From Caballeronia hypogeia (GTDB lineage: Bacteria > Pseudomonadota > Gammaproteobacteria > Burkholderiales > Burkholderiaceae): a stretch of 41,929 nucleotides of DNA. The notes beneath the pieces were generated by a model that searched no databases, was not told the DNA's origin, and worked only from the letters and a program-made list of their open reading frames with translations. The first letter of the stretch is position 1, and every line of letters begins with the position of its first letter. Positions 23,319 to 31,879 of this stretch are shown piece by piece. The position numbers and the translations under genes are program-made. The stretch spans positions 1 to 41,929 of the forward strand of contig NZ_FCOA02000047.1 of the NCBI RefSeq assembly GCF_001544875.2, in the 5' to 3' direction.

Positions 23319-24178
23319 ACGCACTCACCGAAGGTTATAACTTCGCGTATCTCGACGAGCAGACCAAACGCATGATCCGCCGCGCGCTGCTCAAGGCCGT
23401 GGCGGTGCCGGGCTATCAGGTGCCGTTCGCCTCGCGCGAAATGCCGCTGCCTTATGGATGGGGCACGGGCGGCTTGCAGGTGACGTCCGCGATCATCGGC
23501 GCGAGCGATACGCTCAAAGTCATCGATCAAGGCTCGGATGAAACGACGAACGCGGTGAACATCCGCCGCTTCTTCGCGCGCACGGCGGGTGTGGCGACCA
23601 CCACGCGCACGGCGGAGGCGAGCATCGTGCAGACGCGTCACCGCATTCCCGAGACGCCGCTCACGGACAGGCAGATTCTCGTCTATCAGGTGCCGATGCC
23701 CGAGCCGCTGTACCGGCTCGAACCGCGCGTGACCGAGTGCAGAAAGCTGCATGCGCTCGCGGATTACGGTCTCATCAACGTGAAATACTATGAGGATATC
23801 GTGCAGCACGGCGGCATTGCGACGACCTACGATTACCCGGTGATGGTGAACGATCGCTATCTCACGTCGCCTTCGCCGATCCCCAAGTTCGATAACCCGA
23901 AGATGCACATGAACCCCGCATTGCAACTCTTCGGCGCGGGCCGCGAACGGCGCATCTACGCCATTCCGCCTTATACGAAAGTGAAGAGCCTCGACTTCGA
24001 GGATCATCCTTTCAGCGTGCAGAAATGGGAGCACGCATGCGCACTGTGCGGCTCGCATGAAAGCTTTCTCGACGAGATGATCGTCGACGATCAGGGCACG
24101 CGCATGTTCGTCTGCTCCGATAGCGACTACTGCCACAGCCGCCGCGATGACGAAGGCGACGAAGAGGTGACGCAATGA
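23315..24178 (+). CDS. phnJ: Alpha-D-ribose 1-methylphosphonate 5-phosphate C-P lyase (radical SAM) PhnJ
   Basis: A 287-residue radical-SAM enzyme that breaks the carbon-phosphorus bond, releasing the alkane and leaving a ribosyl 1,2-cyclic phosphate. The atypical cluster motif CX2CX21C is exact here (CALC, then 21 residues, then Cys), and a fourth conserved Cys follows after five residues (CSDSDYC). N-terminal block YNFAYLDEQTKRMIRRALLKAVAVPGYQVPF and GGLQVTSAIIGASDTLKVIDQGSD are typical. Start overlaps phnI by four bases and the stop overlaps phnK by four. Confidence 0.97.
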   Translation: MNALTEGYNFAYLDEQTKRMIRRALLKAVAVPGYQVPFASREMPLPYGWGTGGLQVTSAIIGASDTLKVIDQGSDETTNAVNIRRFFARTAGVATTTRTAEASIVQTRHRIPETPLTDRQILVYQVPMPEPLYRLEPRVTECRKLHALADYGLINVKYYEDIVQHGGIATTYDYPVMVNDRYLTSPSPIPKFDNPKMHMNPALQLFGAGRERRIYAIPPYTKVKSLDFEDHPFSVQKWEHACALCGSHESFLDEMIVDDQGTRMFVCSDSDYCHSRRDDEGDEEVTQ

Positions 24179-24945
24179 AGCCACTGCTGCAAGCCACGCG
24201 CCTCACGAAGCGCTACGACGGTCGCGGCGGCTGCGTCGATGTCGATCTCGAGGTCTATCCGGGCGAAGTGCTGTGCATCGTCGGTGAATCGGGCTCGGGG
24301 AAATCGACCTTGCTGAACGCGCTCGCGATGCGCAGCGAGATCGACGGCGGCGCGCTCGCGTACACCACGCGCGATGGCGAAACGCTCGATCTCCCGACGC
24401 TCGCCGAACCGCGAAAACGCCTTCTTTCACGCACCGAATGGGGCTTCGTGCATCAGAACGCACGCGACGGATTGCGCCGCAATGTATCGGCGGGCGCGAA
24501 CATCGGCGAACCGTTGATGGCGATCGGCGCGCGTCACTACGGACGTCTGCGCGAGACCGCCGCCGACTGGATGAGCCGCGTCGAACTCGACGCCGCGCGC
24601 ATCGACGAGCTGCCTTCGGCGTTCTCCGGCGGCATGCAGCAGCGCCTGCAGATCGCGCGTAATCTGGTGACGGGCCCGCGCCTCGTGTTCATGGACGAGC
24701 CCACCGCCGGTCTCGATGTCTCCGTGCAGGCGCGTCTGCTCGACCTGCTGCGCACGCTCACGAGCAAGCTGCATCTCGCGGCGGTGATCGTCACGCACGA
24801 TATCGGCGTCGCGCGGCTGCTCGCGCATCGGCTGATGGTGATGAAGGACGGGCGCGTCGTCGAGAGCGGTCTCACGGATCAGGTGCTCGACGATCCGCAA
24901 CATCCTTATACGCAGACGCTGGTGGCGTCCGTGCTGCCGGTTTGA
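24175..24945 (+). CDS. phnK: C-P lyase-associated ABC ATPase PhnK
   Basis: A 256-residue ATP-binding protein of the ABC class that binds to the PhnGHIJ core rather than to a membrane permease. Walker A GESGSGKST, signature FSGGMQQRLQIARNL, Walker B LVFMDEPTAGLDVS, H-loop VTHDIGVARLL. The end (DDPQHPYTQTLVASVLPV) is typical of the oligopeptide/PhnK type. Start overlaps phnJ (ATGA). No permease gene adjoins it, in line with its role in the lyase complex. Confidence 0.94.
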   Translation: MKPLLQATRLTKRYDGRGGCVDVDLEVYPGEVLCIVGESGSGKSTLLNALAMRSEIDGGALAYTTRDGETLDLPTLAEPRKRLLSRTEWGFVHQNARDGLRRNVSAGANIGEPLMAIGARHYGRLRETAADWMSRVELDAARIDELPSAFSGGMQQRLQIARNLVTGPRLVFMDEPTAGLDVSVQARLLDLLRTLTSKLHLAAVIVTHDIGVARLLAHRLMVMKDGRVVESGLTDQVLDDPQHPYTQTLVASVLPV

Positions 24946-24955
24946 GGTGCGACTG

Positions 24956-25723
24956 ATGAGAATCGATTCCTTCATTGCGAACGACAAGCTGATGCTGCAG
25001 GCGCGCGGCATCGAGAAAACTTTCACGCTGCATCAGCAGGGCGGGGCGCGCATCGCGGCATTGTCGGGCGTATCGCTCGATGTGGAGCGCGGCGAGTGCG
25101 TCGTGCTCGCGGGCGCATCGGGCGCAGGCAAGAGCACGTTCCTGCGTTGCATGTACGGCAACTATCTCGCGACGCGCGGCAGCATCGCCATTCGCGACGA
25201 CAGCCAGCCATCGCGTCACACGATGCTGACCGAAGCCGCGCCGCACGACATCATCCGCCTGCGCAACACGACGATGGGCTACGTGAGCCAGTTTCTGCGC
25301 GCGATTCCGCGTGTGTCGTCGCTCGATCTCGTCGCGGAGCCGCTGATTTCACGCGGCATCGATGAAACGCAAGCGCGCGATCGCGCGTGTGGCCTGCTCG
25401 AACGGCTCAACGTGCCGCGCCGTCTGTGGACGCTCGCGCCCGCGACGTTCTCGGGCGGCGAGCAGCAGCGCGTGAATATCGCGCGCGGGCTGATCGCGGC
25501 GCATCCGCTGTTATTGCTCGATGAACCCACCGCGTCGCTCGATGCGGAGAACCGCGACGTGGTCGCCGACCTGATCGTCGAAGCGCGCGAAATGGGCGCC
25601 GCGATCGTCGGCATCTTTCACGACGAAGACACGCGCGAGCGCGTCGCGACGCGTATCGTGCGGCTCGCGAGCGCTGCGGCAGCGAACGTTCAAACCGATT
25701 CCGGAGTGTTGCAGACATGCTGA
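24956..25723 (+). CDS. phnL: C-P lyase-associated ABC ATPase PhnL
   Basis: A 255-residue ABC ATPase that, with PhnK, acts on the core complex and is needed for the PhnI-catalysed step. Walker A GASGAGKST, signature FSGGEQQRVNIARGL, Walker B LLLLDEPTASLDAENR, H-loop GIFHDEDTRERVATR. ATG 24956 is chosen over GTG 24947 because GAGGTG lies six bases upstream of it. It overlaps phnM by seven bases. Confidence 0.94.
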   Translation: MRIDSFIANDKLMLQARGIEKTFTLHQQGGARIAALSGVSLDVERGECVVLAGASGAGKSTFLRCMYGNYLATRGSIAIRDDSQPSRHTMLTEAAPHDIIRLRNTTMGYVSQFLRAIPRVSSLDLVAEPLISRGIDETQARDRACGLLERLNVPRRLWTLAPATFSGGEQQRVNIARGLIAAHPLLLLDEPTASLDAENRDVVADLIVEAREMGAAIVGIFHDEDTRERVATRIVRLASAAAANVQTDSGVLQTC

Positions 25724-26850
25724 TCAAGAATGCGCGCATCGTGACGCGCGACGAGGATTTCGTGGGCACGGTGCGTATGGAAGGCGCGCGCATCGCGGAA
25801 ATCGCGCCGGGTAATACCTCGGCGCGCGAGGCCGAAGACTGGGGCGGCGACTATCTGCTGCCGGGATTCGTCGAGCTGCATACGGACAACATCGAGAAGC
25901 ATCTCGCGCCGCGTCCGGGGGTGCTGTGGAATCACGAAGCGGCGATCATCGTGCACGACGCGCAAGTGGCGGCGGCCGGCATCACGACCGTATTCGATGC
26001 GCTGGGCGTGGGCTCGCGTCCCGAAGACGGCGTGCGCGGCCGCGAGCTTCAGGTGCAATGCGCGAAGTCGATCGGCAAGTTCGTCGAACGCGATCTGTTG
26101 CGCGCCGATCACTTCCTGCATCTGCGCTGCGAAGTAGGCACGACCGATGTGGTCGAAGTATTCGACTCCCTGAGCACGCATCCGCTCTTCAGGCTCGCGT
26201 CCGTGATGGATCACACGCCGGGCCAGCGGCAATGGCAGGACCACGAGAAGTGGCGCAAGTATCAGGAGCGCCACGGCAAATGGAGCGACGAGCACGCCAG
26301 CAAGATCCTCGCCGAACTCTCCGATCATCAGGCGCGTTACGCTGCGAAGCATCGCGCGGAGATCGTCGCACGCTGCCGTGCGCTGAACATTTCGCTCGCG
26401 AGTCACGACGACACGCTCGTCGAGCATGTGGAGGAAGCGGCGCGCGACGGCATCGCGCTCGCCGAGTTTCCGACCACGCTCGCGGCGGGGCGCGCGGCGC
26501 GCGAACACGGCATCGCGACGATCATGGGCGCGCCCAACGTGGTGCGCGGCGGCTCGCATTCGGGCAACGTGTCGGCGCTCGAACTGGCGCGCGAGGGGCT
26601 GCTGGACATTCTGTCGTCGGATTACGTGCCGTCGAGCTTGCTGATCGCGGTGTTCGATCTCGTCGCGAAGGCGGGCTGGTCGCTGCCGCGCGCGGTCGCC
26701 ACCGTTTCGTGGGCGCCGGCGCACGCGGCGGGCCTCGCCGATCGCGGCGCCATCGCGACGGGACTGCGCGCCGACTTCGTCCGCGTCGCCGAGATGGACG
26801 GGGTGCAGGTGCCGCGCGAGACCTGGCGCGCGGGACGGCGCGTCGCCTGA
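25717..26850 (+). CDS. phnM: Alpha-D-ribose 1-methylphosphonate 5-triphosphate diphosphatase
   Basis: A 377-residue amidohydrolase-superfamily enzyme that removes pyrophosphate from the triphosphate made by PhnGHI(L), giving the PhnJ substrate. The metal site is visible in FVELHTDNIEKHLAPRPG, later His residues lie in VMDHTPGQRQ and ASHDDTLVEHVEEA, and GAPNVVRGGSHSGNVSALELA is a family hallmark. Last gene of the phnG-M operon; a long hairpin follows. Confidence 0.96.
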   Translation: MLIKNARIVTRDEDFVGTVRMEGARIAEIAPGNTSAREAEDWGGDYLLPGFVELHTDNIEKHLAPRPGVLWNHEAAIIVHDAQVAAAGITTVFDALGVGSRPEDGVRGRELQVQCAKSIGKFVERDLLRADHFLHLRCEVGTTDVVEVFDSLSTHPLFRLASVMDHTPGQRQWQDHEKWRKYQERHGKWSDEHASKILAELSDHQARYAAKHRAEIVARCRALNISLASHDDTLVEHVEEAARDGIALAEFPTTLAAGRAAREHGIATIMGAPNVVRGGSHSGNVSALELAREGLLDILSSDYVPSSLLIAVFDLVAKAGWSLPRAVATVSWAPAHAAGLADRGAIATGLRADFVRVAEMDGVQVPRETWRAGRRVA

Positions 26851-26862
26851 AGCCGTGTGTCA

Positions 26863-26903
26863 GCGCTTCGTCATACGCGGGTAAGCCCGCGTTGACGAAG
26901 CGC
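26863..26903 (+). terminator. Long hairpin after phnM
   Basis: GCGCTTCGTCA-T-ACGCGGG pairs with CCCGCGT-TGACGAAGCGC across a TAAG loop: 18 base pairs with one bulged T. No T-run follows directly, but position and stability make it the likely end of the phn transcript. Confidence 0.65.
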
Positions 26904-26947
26904 AAGCTTCTTAAGTACCCTCACGCACGAGTTCGCTATGTGAATCG

Positions 26948-26966
26948 ATGTTCGTATACCGAACAT
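26948..26966. promoter_or_regulatory. IclR-like palindrome upstream of the MFS gene
   Basis: ATGTTCG-TATAC-CGAACAT has perfect 7-bp arms and lies about 50 bp upstream of the GTG start at 27017. The form TTCG-N5-CGAA resembles operators of IclR-type regulators of aromatic-acid genes such as PcaR and PobR. No IclR gene is in the window, so the regulator would be encoded elsewhere. Confidence 0.55.
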
Positions 26967-27016
26967 TTGGCGATGATACATGCGAATGCGTCAACTAATT
27001 TCGATGAGGGAATGAA

Positions 27017-28381
27017 GTGAGTAGAAGCCCTGCCGTGAACGTACAGACGTTCATCAATGACCATCCGTTCTCGCCGTTTCAGTGGCTCATCTTCGGGATG
27101 TGCTTCGTGATCGTGCTGCTGGACGGCTTCGATACCGCCGCGATCGGCTTCATCGCGCCCTCGCTCGTCGTCGAATGGAAGATCAGCCGCCCCGCGCTCG
27201 CGCCGGTGCTGAGCGCGGCGCTGTTCGGCCTCGCCGCCGGCGCGCTGCTGTCCGGGCCGCTCTCCGACAAGCTCGGCCGACGCCTGATGCTGCTTTCATC
27301 GGTGCTGATCTTCGGCGTCGCGTGTCTCGCTTCGTCGTTCTCGGCGGACATCACGCAATTGACGGCGCTGCGCTTCGTCACCGGTCTGGGTCTCGGCGCG
27401 GCCATGCCGAACGCGGTCACGATGATGAGCGAGTTCTGCCCCGACAATCGCCGCGCGACGCTCATCAACCTGATGTTCTGCGGCTTTCCGCTGGGTGCGG
27501 CCTTCGGCGGCTTTCTCGCCGCGTGGATGATCCCGCACTTCGGCTGGCGCAGCGTGCTGCTGCTCGGCGGCATCGCGCCGCTGGTGCTTTCGGTGCTGCT
27601 GATCGCGACGCTGCCCGAATCGGTGCGCTATATGGTGGCGAAGGCCAGGCCCGTCGAGAAGATTCGCGCCACGCTCGCCCGCATTTCCGCCGATGCGATG
27701 CAGGCCGGCTCGTTCTTCATGACCGAAGCCGCGCCCGCCGCGACCGGACAGAGCGGCATGAGCGTGGTGTTGTCGCGCTCGTACATCGTCGGTTCGGTCA
27801 TGCTGTGGCTCACGTACTTCATGGGCCTCGTGATCTTCTACGCGTCGATCAACTGGATGCCGATCCTGCTGAAGGAATCGGGCCTCGCCCCGCAAACGGC
27901 GACGCTGATCTCCGCGCTGTTCCCGCTGGGCGGCGTCGGCGCGGTGCTGTGCGGCGTGCTGATGGACAAGTTCAACGCGAACCGCATCATCGCCGTGTGC
28001 TACGGGCTGACGGCCGTGAGCGTGTATCTGATCGGCCAGGCGGCGGGCAATGTCGGCATGCTGGTGGTCGTCGTGTTCGTCGCGGGCGTGCTGATGAACA
28101 CCGCGCAATCGTCGATGCCCGCGCTCGCCGCGGCGTTCTATCCGACGCAAGGGCGCGGCACCGGCGTCGCGTGGATGCTGGGCATCGGGCGCTTCGGCGG
28201 CATCGCGGGATCGTTCCTCGTCGCGGAACTGACGCGCCGGCATTTCACCTTCGGCGGCATCTTCGCGGTGATCGCCGTGGCGGGCATCGTGTCGGCGGTG
28301 GCGCTGCTGATCAAGCAGGCAGCGCATCCGCAAACCGCCATGGCCAGCGATCTCAAGGCCACGGAGCCGCTCGGACACTGA
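27017..28381 (+). CDS. MFS transporter, aromatic acid:H+ symporter (AAHS) type
   Basis: A 454-residue, 12-segment transporter. DGFDTAAIGFIAPSL in the first segment is the Asp motif of PcaK/BenK-type carriers, GPLSDKLGRR is the loop 2-3 MFS motif and LPESVRYMVAKARP opens the long central loop. It should import an aromatic acid such as 4-hydroxybenzoate, protocatechuate or benzoate by proton symport; which one cannot be told. The start is GTG 27017, preceded by a weak GAGGGAATGA. It stands alone between the phn terminator and its own terminator, and no aromatic catabolic gene adjoins it. Confidence 0.9.
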   Translation: MSRSPAVNVQTFINDHPFSPFQWLIFGMCFVIVLLDGFDTAAIGFIAPSLVVEWKISRPALAPVLSAALFGLAAGALLSGPLSDKLGRRLMLLSSVLIFGVACLASSFSADITQLTALRFVTGLGLGAAMPNAVTMMSEFCPDNRRATLINLMFCGFPLGAAFGGFLAAWMIPHFGWRSVLLLGGIAPLVLSVLLIATLPESVRYMVAKARPVEKIRATLARISADAMQAGSFFMTEAAPAATGQSGMSVVLSRSYIVGSVMLWLTYFMGLVIFYASINWMPILLKESGLAPQTATLISALFPLGGVGAVLCGVLMDKFNANRIIAVCYGLTAVSVYLIGQAAGNVGMLVVVVFVAGVLMNTAQSSMPALAAAFYPTQGRGTGVAWMLGIGRFGGIAGSFLVAELTRRHFTFGGIFAVIAVAGIVSAVALLIKQAAHPQTAMASDLKATEPLGH

Positions 28382-28416
28382 ATTCGACGCGTGTGTGTTG
28401 GTGGTTGCAGTGAGTC

Positions 28417-28449
28417 GCCCCGCGTGATGTGAGTCGCGCGGGGCTTTTT
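28417..28449 (+). terminator. Intrinsic terminator after the MFS gene
   Basis: GCCCCGCG / CGCGGGGC, an 8-bp GC stem with a 12-base loop, is followed directly by TTTTTC. This is a classical rho-independent terminator 35 bp beyond the MFS stop. Confidence 0.9.
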
Positions 28450-28476
28450 CATGTCCGGCGACGCCGTGCGCGTCCC

Positions 28477-28503
28477 TCAAGATCGAGCGCCGACTGCCGT
28501 TAA
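28477..28503 (+). promoter_or_regulatory. Sigma-28 (FliA) promoter of the chemoreceptor gene
   Basis: TCAAGATC, 11 bases, GCCGTTAA. Against the flagellar consensus TAAAGTTT-N11-GCCGATAA this is 5/8 in the -35 and 7/8 in the -10 with exact spacing. Transcription would begin near 28511, leaving about 28 bases before the ATG at 28539, which supports that start and links the receptor to the flagellar regulon. Confidence 0.75.
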
Positions 28504-28538
28504 ATTGCGAGCAGCTTTCGAAATCGGGGCCGCGTCGC

Positions 28539-30167
28539 ATGTCCGTGCGCAAACGTAAAACGGAGCCTGCGATTCGAAGCCGCACTGCGCGCCTGCCCGG
28601 CGCTTTTATCGGCCCCTTCGACCAGATCGTGAAAAAACTCTCCTTCAAGACCAAGCTCATGAGCACCGTGGGCTTCGTGTGGTTCAGCCTGATTCTTCTG
28701 TGCGTCGTCAACGCGATATCCACGAAACACTCGCTGATGCGCAGCCGCGAAGGCGCGCTCGCCGAACAGGTTCAATCGGCGACGAGCGTCGTCAGGTTCT
28801 ATGTAAAGCAGGCGCAAAGCGGTGCGCTTCCCGAAGAGGAAGCAAAGAAGCTGGCGATCGCGAGCGTGCGCGCGATCCGTTACGGCACGAGCGGCTATCT
28901 CGGCATCCTTGATTCGAAGTTGTTCCAGGTCCTCAATCCAGTGCGTCCGGACACGGAAAACAAGATCAACGATTTCATCGACAGCACCGGCAAGCACTTC
29001 ACCGGCGAGATCGTGAAGCATGGTCTCGATGGCTCGCATCTGACGACCTACTACTATCCGAAACCCGGCGAGACCGAGCCGCTGCAGAAGCTCACCTACG
29101 GCGACTATGTGCGCGAATGGGACTGGCACGTCTACACGGGCGCGTATATCGACGACATCGACGCCGCGTTTCGCGCAATCGTGCTGCGCTCGCTCATGCT
29201 CATCGGCGTGATCGGCGTGGCCCTCACGTTCGCGATGTCGCTGATCATTCGCGGCGTGCTGAAGAGCATCGGCGGCGATCCGCGCGATGCGTCCATCGTG
29301 TGCCAGCGCATCGCGGCCGGCGATCTCGCGCAGGCCGTGCCCGTGAAGCCGGGCGACGATTCGAGCCTGATGCATTCGATGCACGCGATGCAGACGCGCC
29401 TCACGACGACGATCGCGCAGATCAAGCTCGTCGCCGACGGCATCACGGCGGCGTCGCGCGAAATCGCCGATGGGCATCACGATCTGTCGTCGCGTACCGA
29501 AGAGCAGGCGGCATCGCTCGCGGAAACGGCGTCGAGCATGGAAGAGCTCACCTCGACCGTGCGCCTCAATTCCGACAACGCGGGACAGGCGAGCCAGTTC
29601 GCGGCGAATGCCTCCTCGACGGTGGAGTCCGGCAGCGGCGTCGTGCTCGGCGTGGTCGCGACGATGGACAAGATCGCGGGCAGCTCGGAGAAGATCGTCG
29701 ACATCATCGGCGTGATCGAGGGCATCGCGTTCCAGACCAATATTCTCGCGCTGAACGCGGCCGTCGAGGCGGCGCGCGCGGGAGAGCATGGCCGTGGCTT
29801 CGCCGTGGTCGCATCGGAAGTGCGCGCGCTGGCGCAACGTTGCGCGGCGGCGGCGAAAGACGTGAAGACGCTTATCGACGAATCCGTGACCAACGTGACG
29901 GCGGGGCAGGATCTCGCGCAGCAATCCGGCGACACGATGAAGCAGATTCTCAGCTCCGTCACGCGCGTGTCCGACATCATGAACGAGATCTCGTCGGCTT
30001 CGACGCAGCAGACGCAGGGCATCGAGCAGGTGGGCGTCGCGATCACGCAGATGGACGCGGTGACGCAGCAGAACGCCGCGCTCGTCGAGCAGGCGACGGC
30101 CGCTGCCGCGGCGCTCGCCGTGCAGGCCGAGGAACTGAAAAGCGCGGTGGCGGTGTTCAGGACCTGA
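28539..30167 (+). CDS. Methyl-accepting chemotaxis protein with a Cache sensor domain
   Basis: A 542-residue chemoreceptor. A first membrane segment (about 45-63, STVGFVWFSLILLCVVNAI) precedes a periplasmic single-Cache domain (about 64-210; RYGTSGYLGILDSKLFQVLNPVRP... WDWHVYTGAYIDDIDAAF), a second segment (about 220-240), HAMP, and the signalling domain with the conserved hairpin tip AFQTNILALNAAVEAARAGEHGRGFAVVASEVRALAQR. A cytoplasmic N-terminus of about 40 residues is longer than usual; a shorter GTG start near 28629 is possible but lies away from the FliA promoter. The ligand is unknown; single-Cache receptors often sense small organic acids. Confidence 0.9.
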   Translation: MSVRKRKTEPAIRSRTARLPGAFIGPFDQIVKKLSFKTKLMSTVGFVWFSLILLCVVNAISTKHSLMRSREGALAEQVQSATSVVRFYVKQAQSGALPEEEAKKLAIASVRAIRYGTSGYLGILDSKLFQVLNPVRPDTENKINDFIDSTGKHFTGEIVKHGLDGSHLTTYYYPKPGETEPLQKLTYGDYVREWDWHVYTGAYIDDIDAAFRAIVLRSLMLIGVIGVALTFAMSLIIRGVLKSIGGDPRDASIVCQRIAAGDLAQAVPVKPGDDSSLMHSMHAMQTRLTTTIAQIKLVADGITAASREIADGHHDLSSRTEEQAASLAETASSMEELTSTVRLNSDNAGQASQFAANASSTVESGSGVVLGVVATMDKIAGSSEKIVDIIGVIEGIAFQTNILALNAAVEAARAGEHGRGFAVVASEVRALAQRCAAAAKDVKTLIDESVTNVTAGQDLAQQSGDTMKQILSSVTRVSDIMNEISSASTQQTQGIEQVGVAITQMDAVTQQNAALVEQATAAAAALAVQAEELKSAVAVFRT

Positions 30168-30321
30168 TGCGCCCGGCGTTTGCGAATCGTCAGACCGCGG
30201 CATGTGGCGTGCTGACTTTATCGATGCGAACCGGCCGCCGCCGCGATGCACGCGCGGCGGCCTGCAGGCAAGACAAGCCGCACGAATCGCATTTCGCAAA
30301 CCGCCAACAGGAGTTTTCGAC

Positions 30322-30603
30322 ATGAAACGTTTCGCCCTTTCCGCCGCTGCCGGCGCTTTCGCTCTGGTCTGTGCGTCCGCCTTCGCGCAGGACAATCCGC
30401 CGAGCTCGACCACGGGCATGCAGGCCGGCGACAACGCGCAAACGACGACGCAGCCGGCGCACAAGTCGCCTTCGCACAAGTCCTCACACTCGAAGAAGAT
30501 GCACGAGAATTCGATGAAGTCGGGTCCCTCGACCGAGCCCGGCGGCACCGCGACGCCGAGCGGTCCGGGCGCGCCCGTGAGCGCGAGCGGCTCGGGCAAG
30601 TAA
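30322..30603 (+). CDS. Small exported Lys/His/Ser-rich protein
   Basis: A 93-residue protein of no recognised family. Start 30322 follows CAGGAG. Residues 1-22 form a clear signal peptide (MKRFALSAAAGAFALVCASAFAQ), and the mature part is low-complexity: Thr/Gln-rich, then a basic centre (HKSPSHKSSHSKKMHENSMKS), then a Pro/Gly/Ser tail. No cysteines. It is probably intrinsically disordered in the periplasm or outside the cell. A strong terminator follows, so it is its own transcription unit or the end of one. Confidence 0.75.
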   Translation: MKRFALSAAAGAFALVCASAFAQDNPPSSTTGMQAGDNAQTTTQPAHKSPSHKSSHSKKMHENSMKSGPSTEPGGTATPSGPGAPVSASGSGK

Positions 30604-30620
30604 CACGTTTTGCAGGGAAG

Positions 30621-30652
30621 AACGGGACGCCACGCGGCGTCCCGTTTTTTTT
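30621..30652 (+). terminator. Intrinsic terminator after the small exported protein gene
   Basis: AACGGGACGCC / GGCGTCCCGTT, a perfect 11-bp stem with loop ACGC followed by a run of T (30645-30652), is a textbook rho-independent terminator. Confidence 0.93.
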
Positions 30653-30730
30653 GCAGCGCGCTTTTGCGGGGAACGCGCGCGCACCATCGCCTAGAATGCG
30701 TTGCAGACCGGCTTCCTTCGGTGGATCGCA

Positions 30731-31861
30731 ATGGACGACGAGCAGCAGATGGGCGGCGCGGGCGCGCGACTCGCGGACACGGCGCGGAGCGTCGGGCAGG
30801 CGGCGGGGCGTCACGCGCGCGCGGCGCTTGCATGGCTCGATCGCGTCGATCCGGGCACGCATCGGCGCATCAAGGGCTTGCGGCTCGTGACCGCGTACGG
30901 CCTCGCGGCGGCGCTCGGCGCATTGCAGGACGTGACGCAACATGTGCCGCTTGGCGTCTCCGTGGGCGCGCTCGCGGGCGGGTTCGCGTTGTGGGCGAGC
31001 GTGTCGGAGGCGCGCACGACGCGTTTCGAATCGAGCCGCGATCTCGTCATCCTGTGTTGCGCCGCTGCATTCGGCGCGCTGCTGTTTGCATGGTTCGAGG
31101 CGTATTTTCGCGGCTTCGGCCGTGGCGGCGTCGAGCTCATTCTCGTCACGGGCGCGTTTCTCGCAGGCTATCTGAAGCGCTTCGGGCTGACCGGCGCGGG
31201 CGTGGGCTCGCAGCTTTATATCGGTGAGCTGCTCGCGTATGGCATGGACCTGACGTCCGGCGATTCATGGGCGATCCTGCTCGCGCTGCTGATCGGCATG
31301 CTGGCGGCCATCGTGCCGCGTGTGCTGTCCGGGCCGGCGGAACATCCGGTCGTGTTGCCCGCGCTCGCATCCGAGCCGGCTTATGGGCGGGAAGCGGTGT
31401 CTCCCGCGCTCGCGATGGGCCTGCAGGCGGCGTGCGGCGCGCTCGTCGTGGTGGCGCTCAATCGCACGTTCGGGCTTGCGGAATCGGCGTGGGCCATCAC
31501 GGCGTGCGTGTATGTCGTGGCGACGTCGGCAGTCGGCACGGCCGAGCGCGTGCGGCGGCGCATCTATGGAACGCTCGTCGGCGTGCCGATCGGAATCGTG
31601 TGTCTGCCGCTCGCGGAACATTGGCCGCTGATCGTGTGGACCCTGTCCGCGTTCGGGATGATCGTCTATGCGATGGCGCTGCCGGAGCGTTACGACATCG
31701 CGTGCGGGGCGTTCGCGTTCGTGCTGATCGTGACGCTGGCCGCGAGCGGGATTCATTCGGTCTCGCTGCTGACGGCGCGCGCCTGGGAAACCTTGCTAGG
31801 CGGGGCGTTGGGCCTGATTGCTTCACGCGTGGTGTTTCCGCTGCGCGTGATCAAGGCGTGA
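30731..31861 (+). CDS. FUSC-family inner-membrane protein
   Basis: A 376-residue multi-pass membrane protein with about ten hydrophobic segments in two blocks (about 50-185 and 230-370), the pattern of FUSC/aromatic-acid exporter-like proteins. Conserved feel in GLRLVTAYGLAAALGA and RIYGTLVGVPIGIV. It lacks the long cytoplasmic domain of the larger AaeB-type exporters. Function unknown; possibly efflux or envelope-related. Start ATG 30731 is preceded by GGTGGA. It converges on treY with an 18-bp gap and no obvious terminator. Confidence 0.8.
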   Translation: MDDEQQMGGAGARLADTARSVGQAAGRHARAALAWLDRVDPGTHRRIKGLRLVTAYGLAAALGALQDVTQHVPLGVSVGALAGGFALWASVSEARTTRFESSRDLVILCCAAAFGALLFAWFEAYFRGFGRGGVELILVTGAFLAGYLKRFGLTGAGVGSQLYIGELLAYGMDLTSGDSWAILLALLIGMLAAIVPRVLSGPAEHPVVLPALASEPAYGREAVSPALAMGLQAACGALVVVALNRTFGLAESAWAITACVYVVATSAVGTAERVRRRIYGTLVGVPIGIVCLPLAEHWPLIVWTLSAFGMIVYAMALPERYDIACGAFAFVLIVTLAASGIHSVSLLTARAWETLLGGALGLIASRVVFPLRVIKA

Positions 31862-31879
31862 CCGCACACGCCGACGCGC

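Noticed and set aside
24175..25723. PhnK and PhnL as ATPases of an unseen importer
   Set aside because: Overlapping genes within phnG-M and family features place them in the lyase complex; the importer ATPase is PhnC.
28500..30833. 777-codon open frame antisense to the chemoreceptor
   Set aside because: Covers terminator and two genes on the other strand, Arg/His-rich, no domain; shadow frame.
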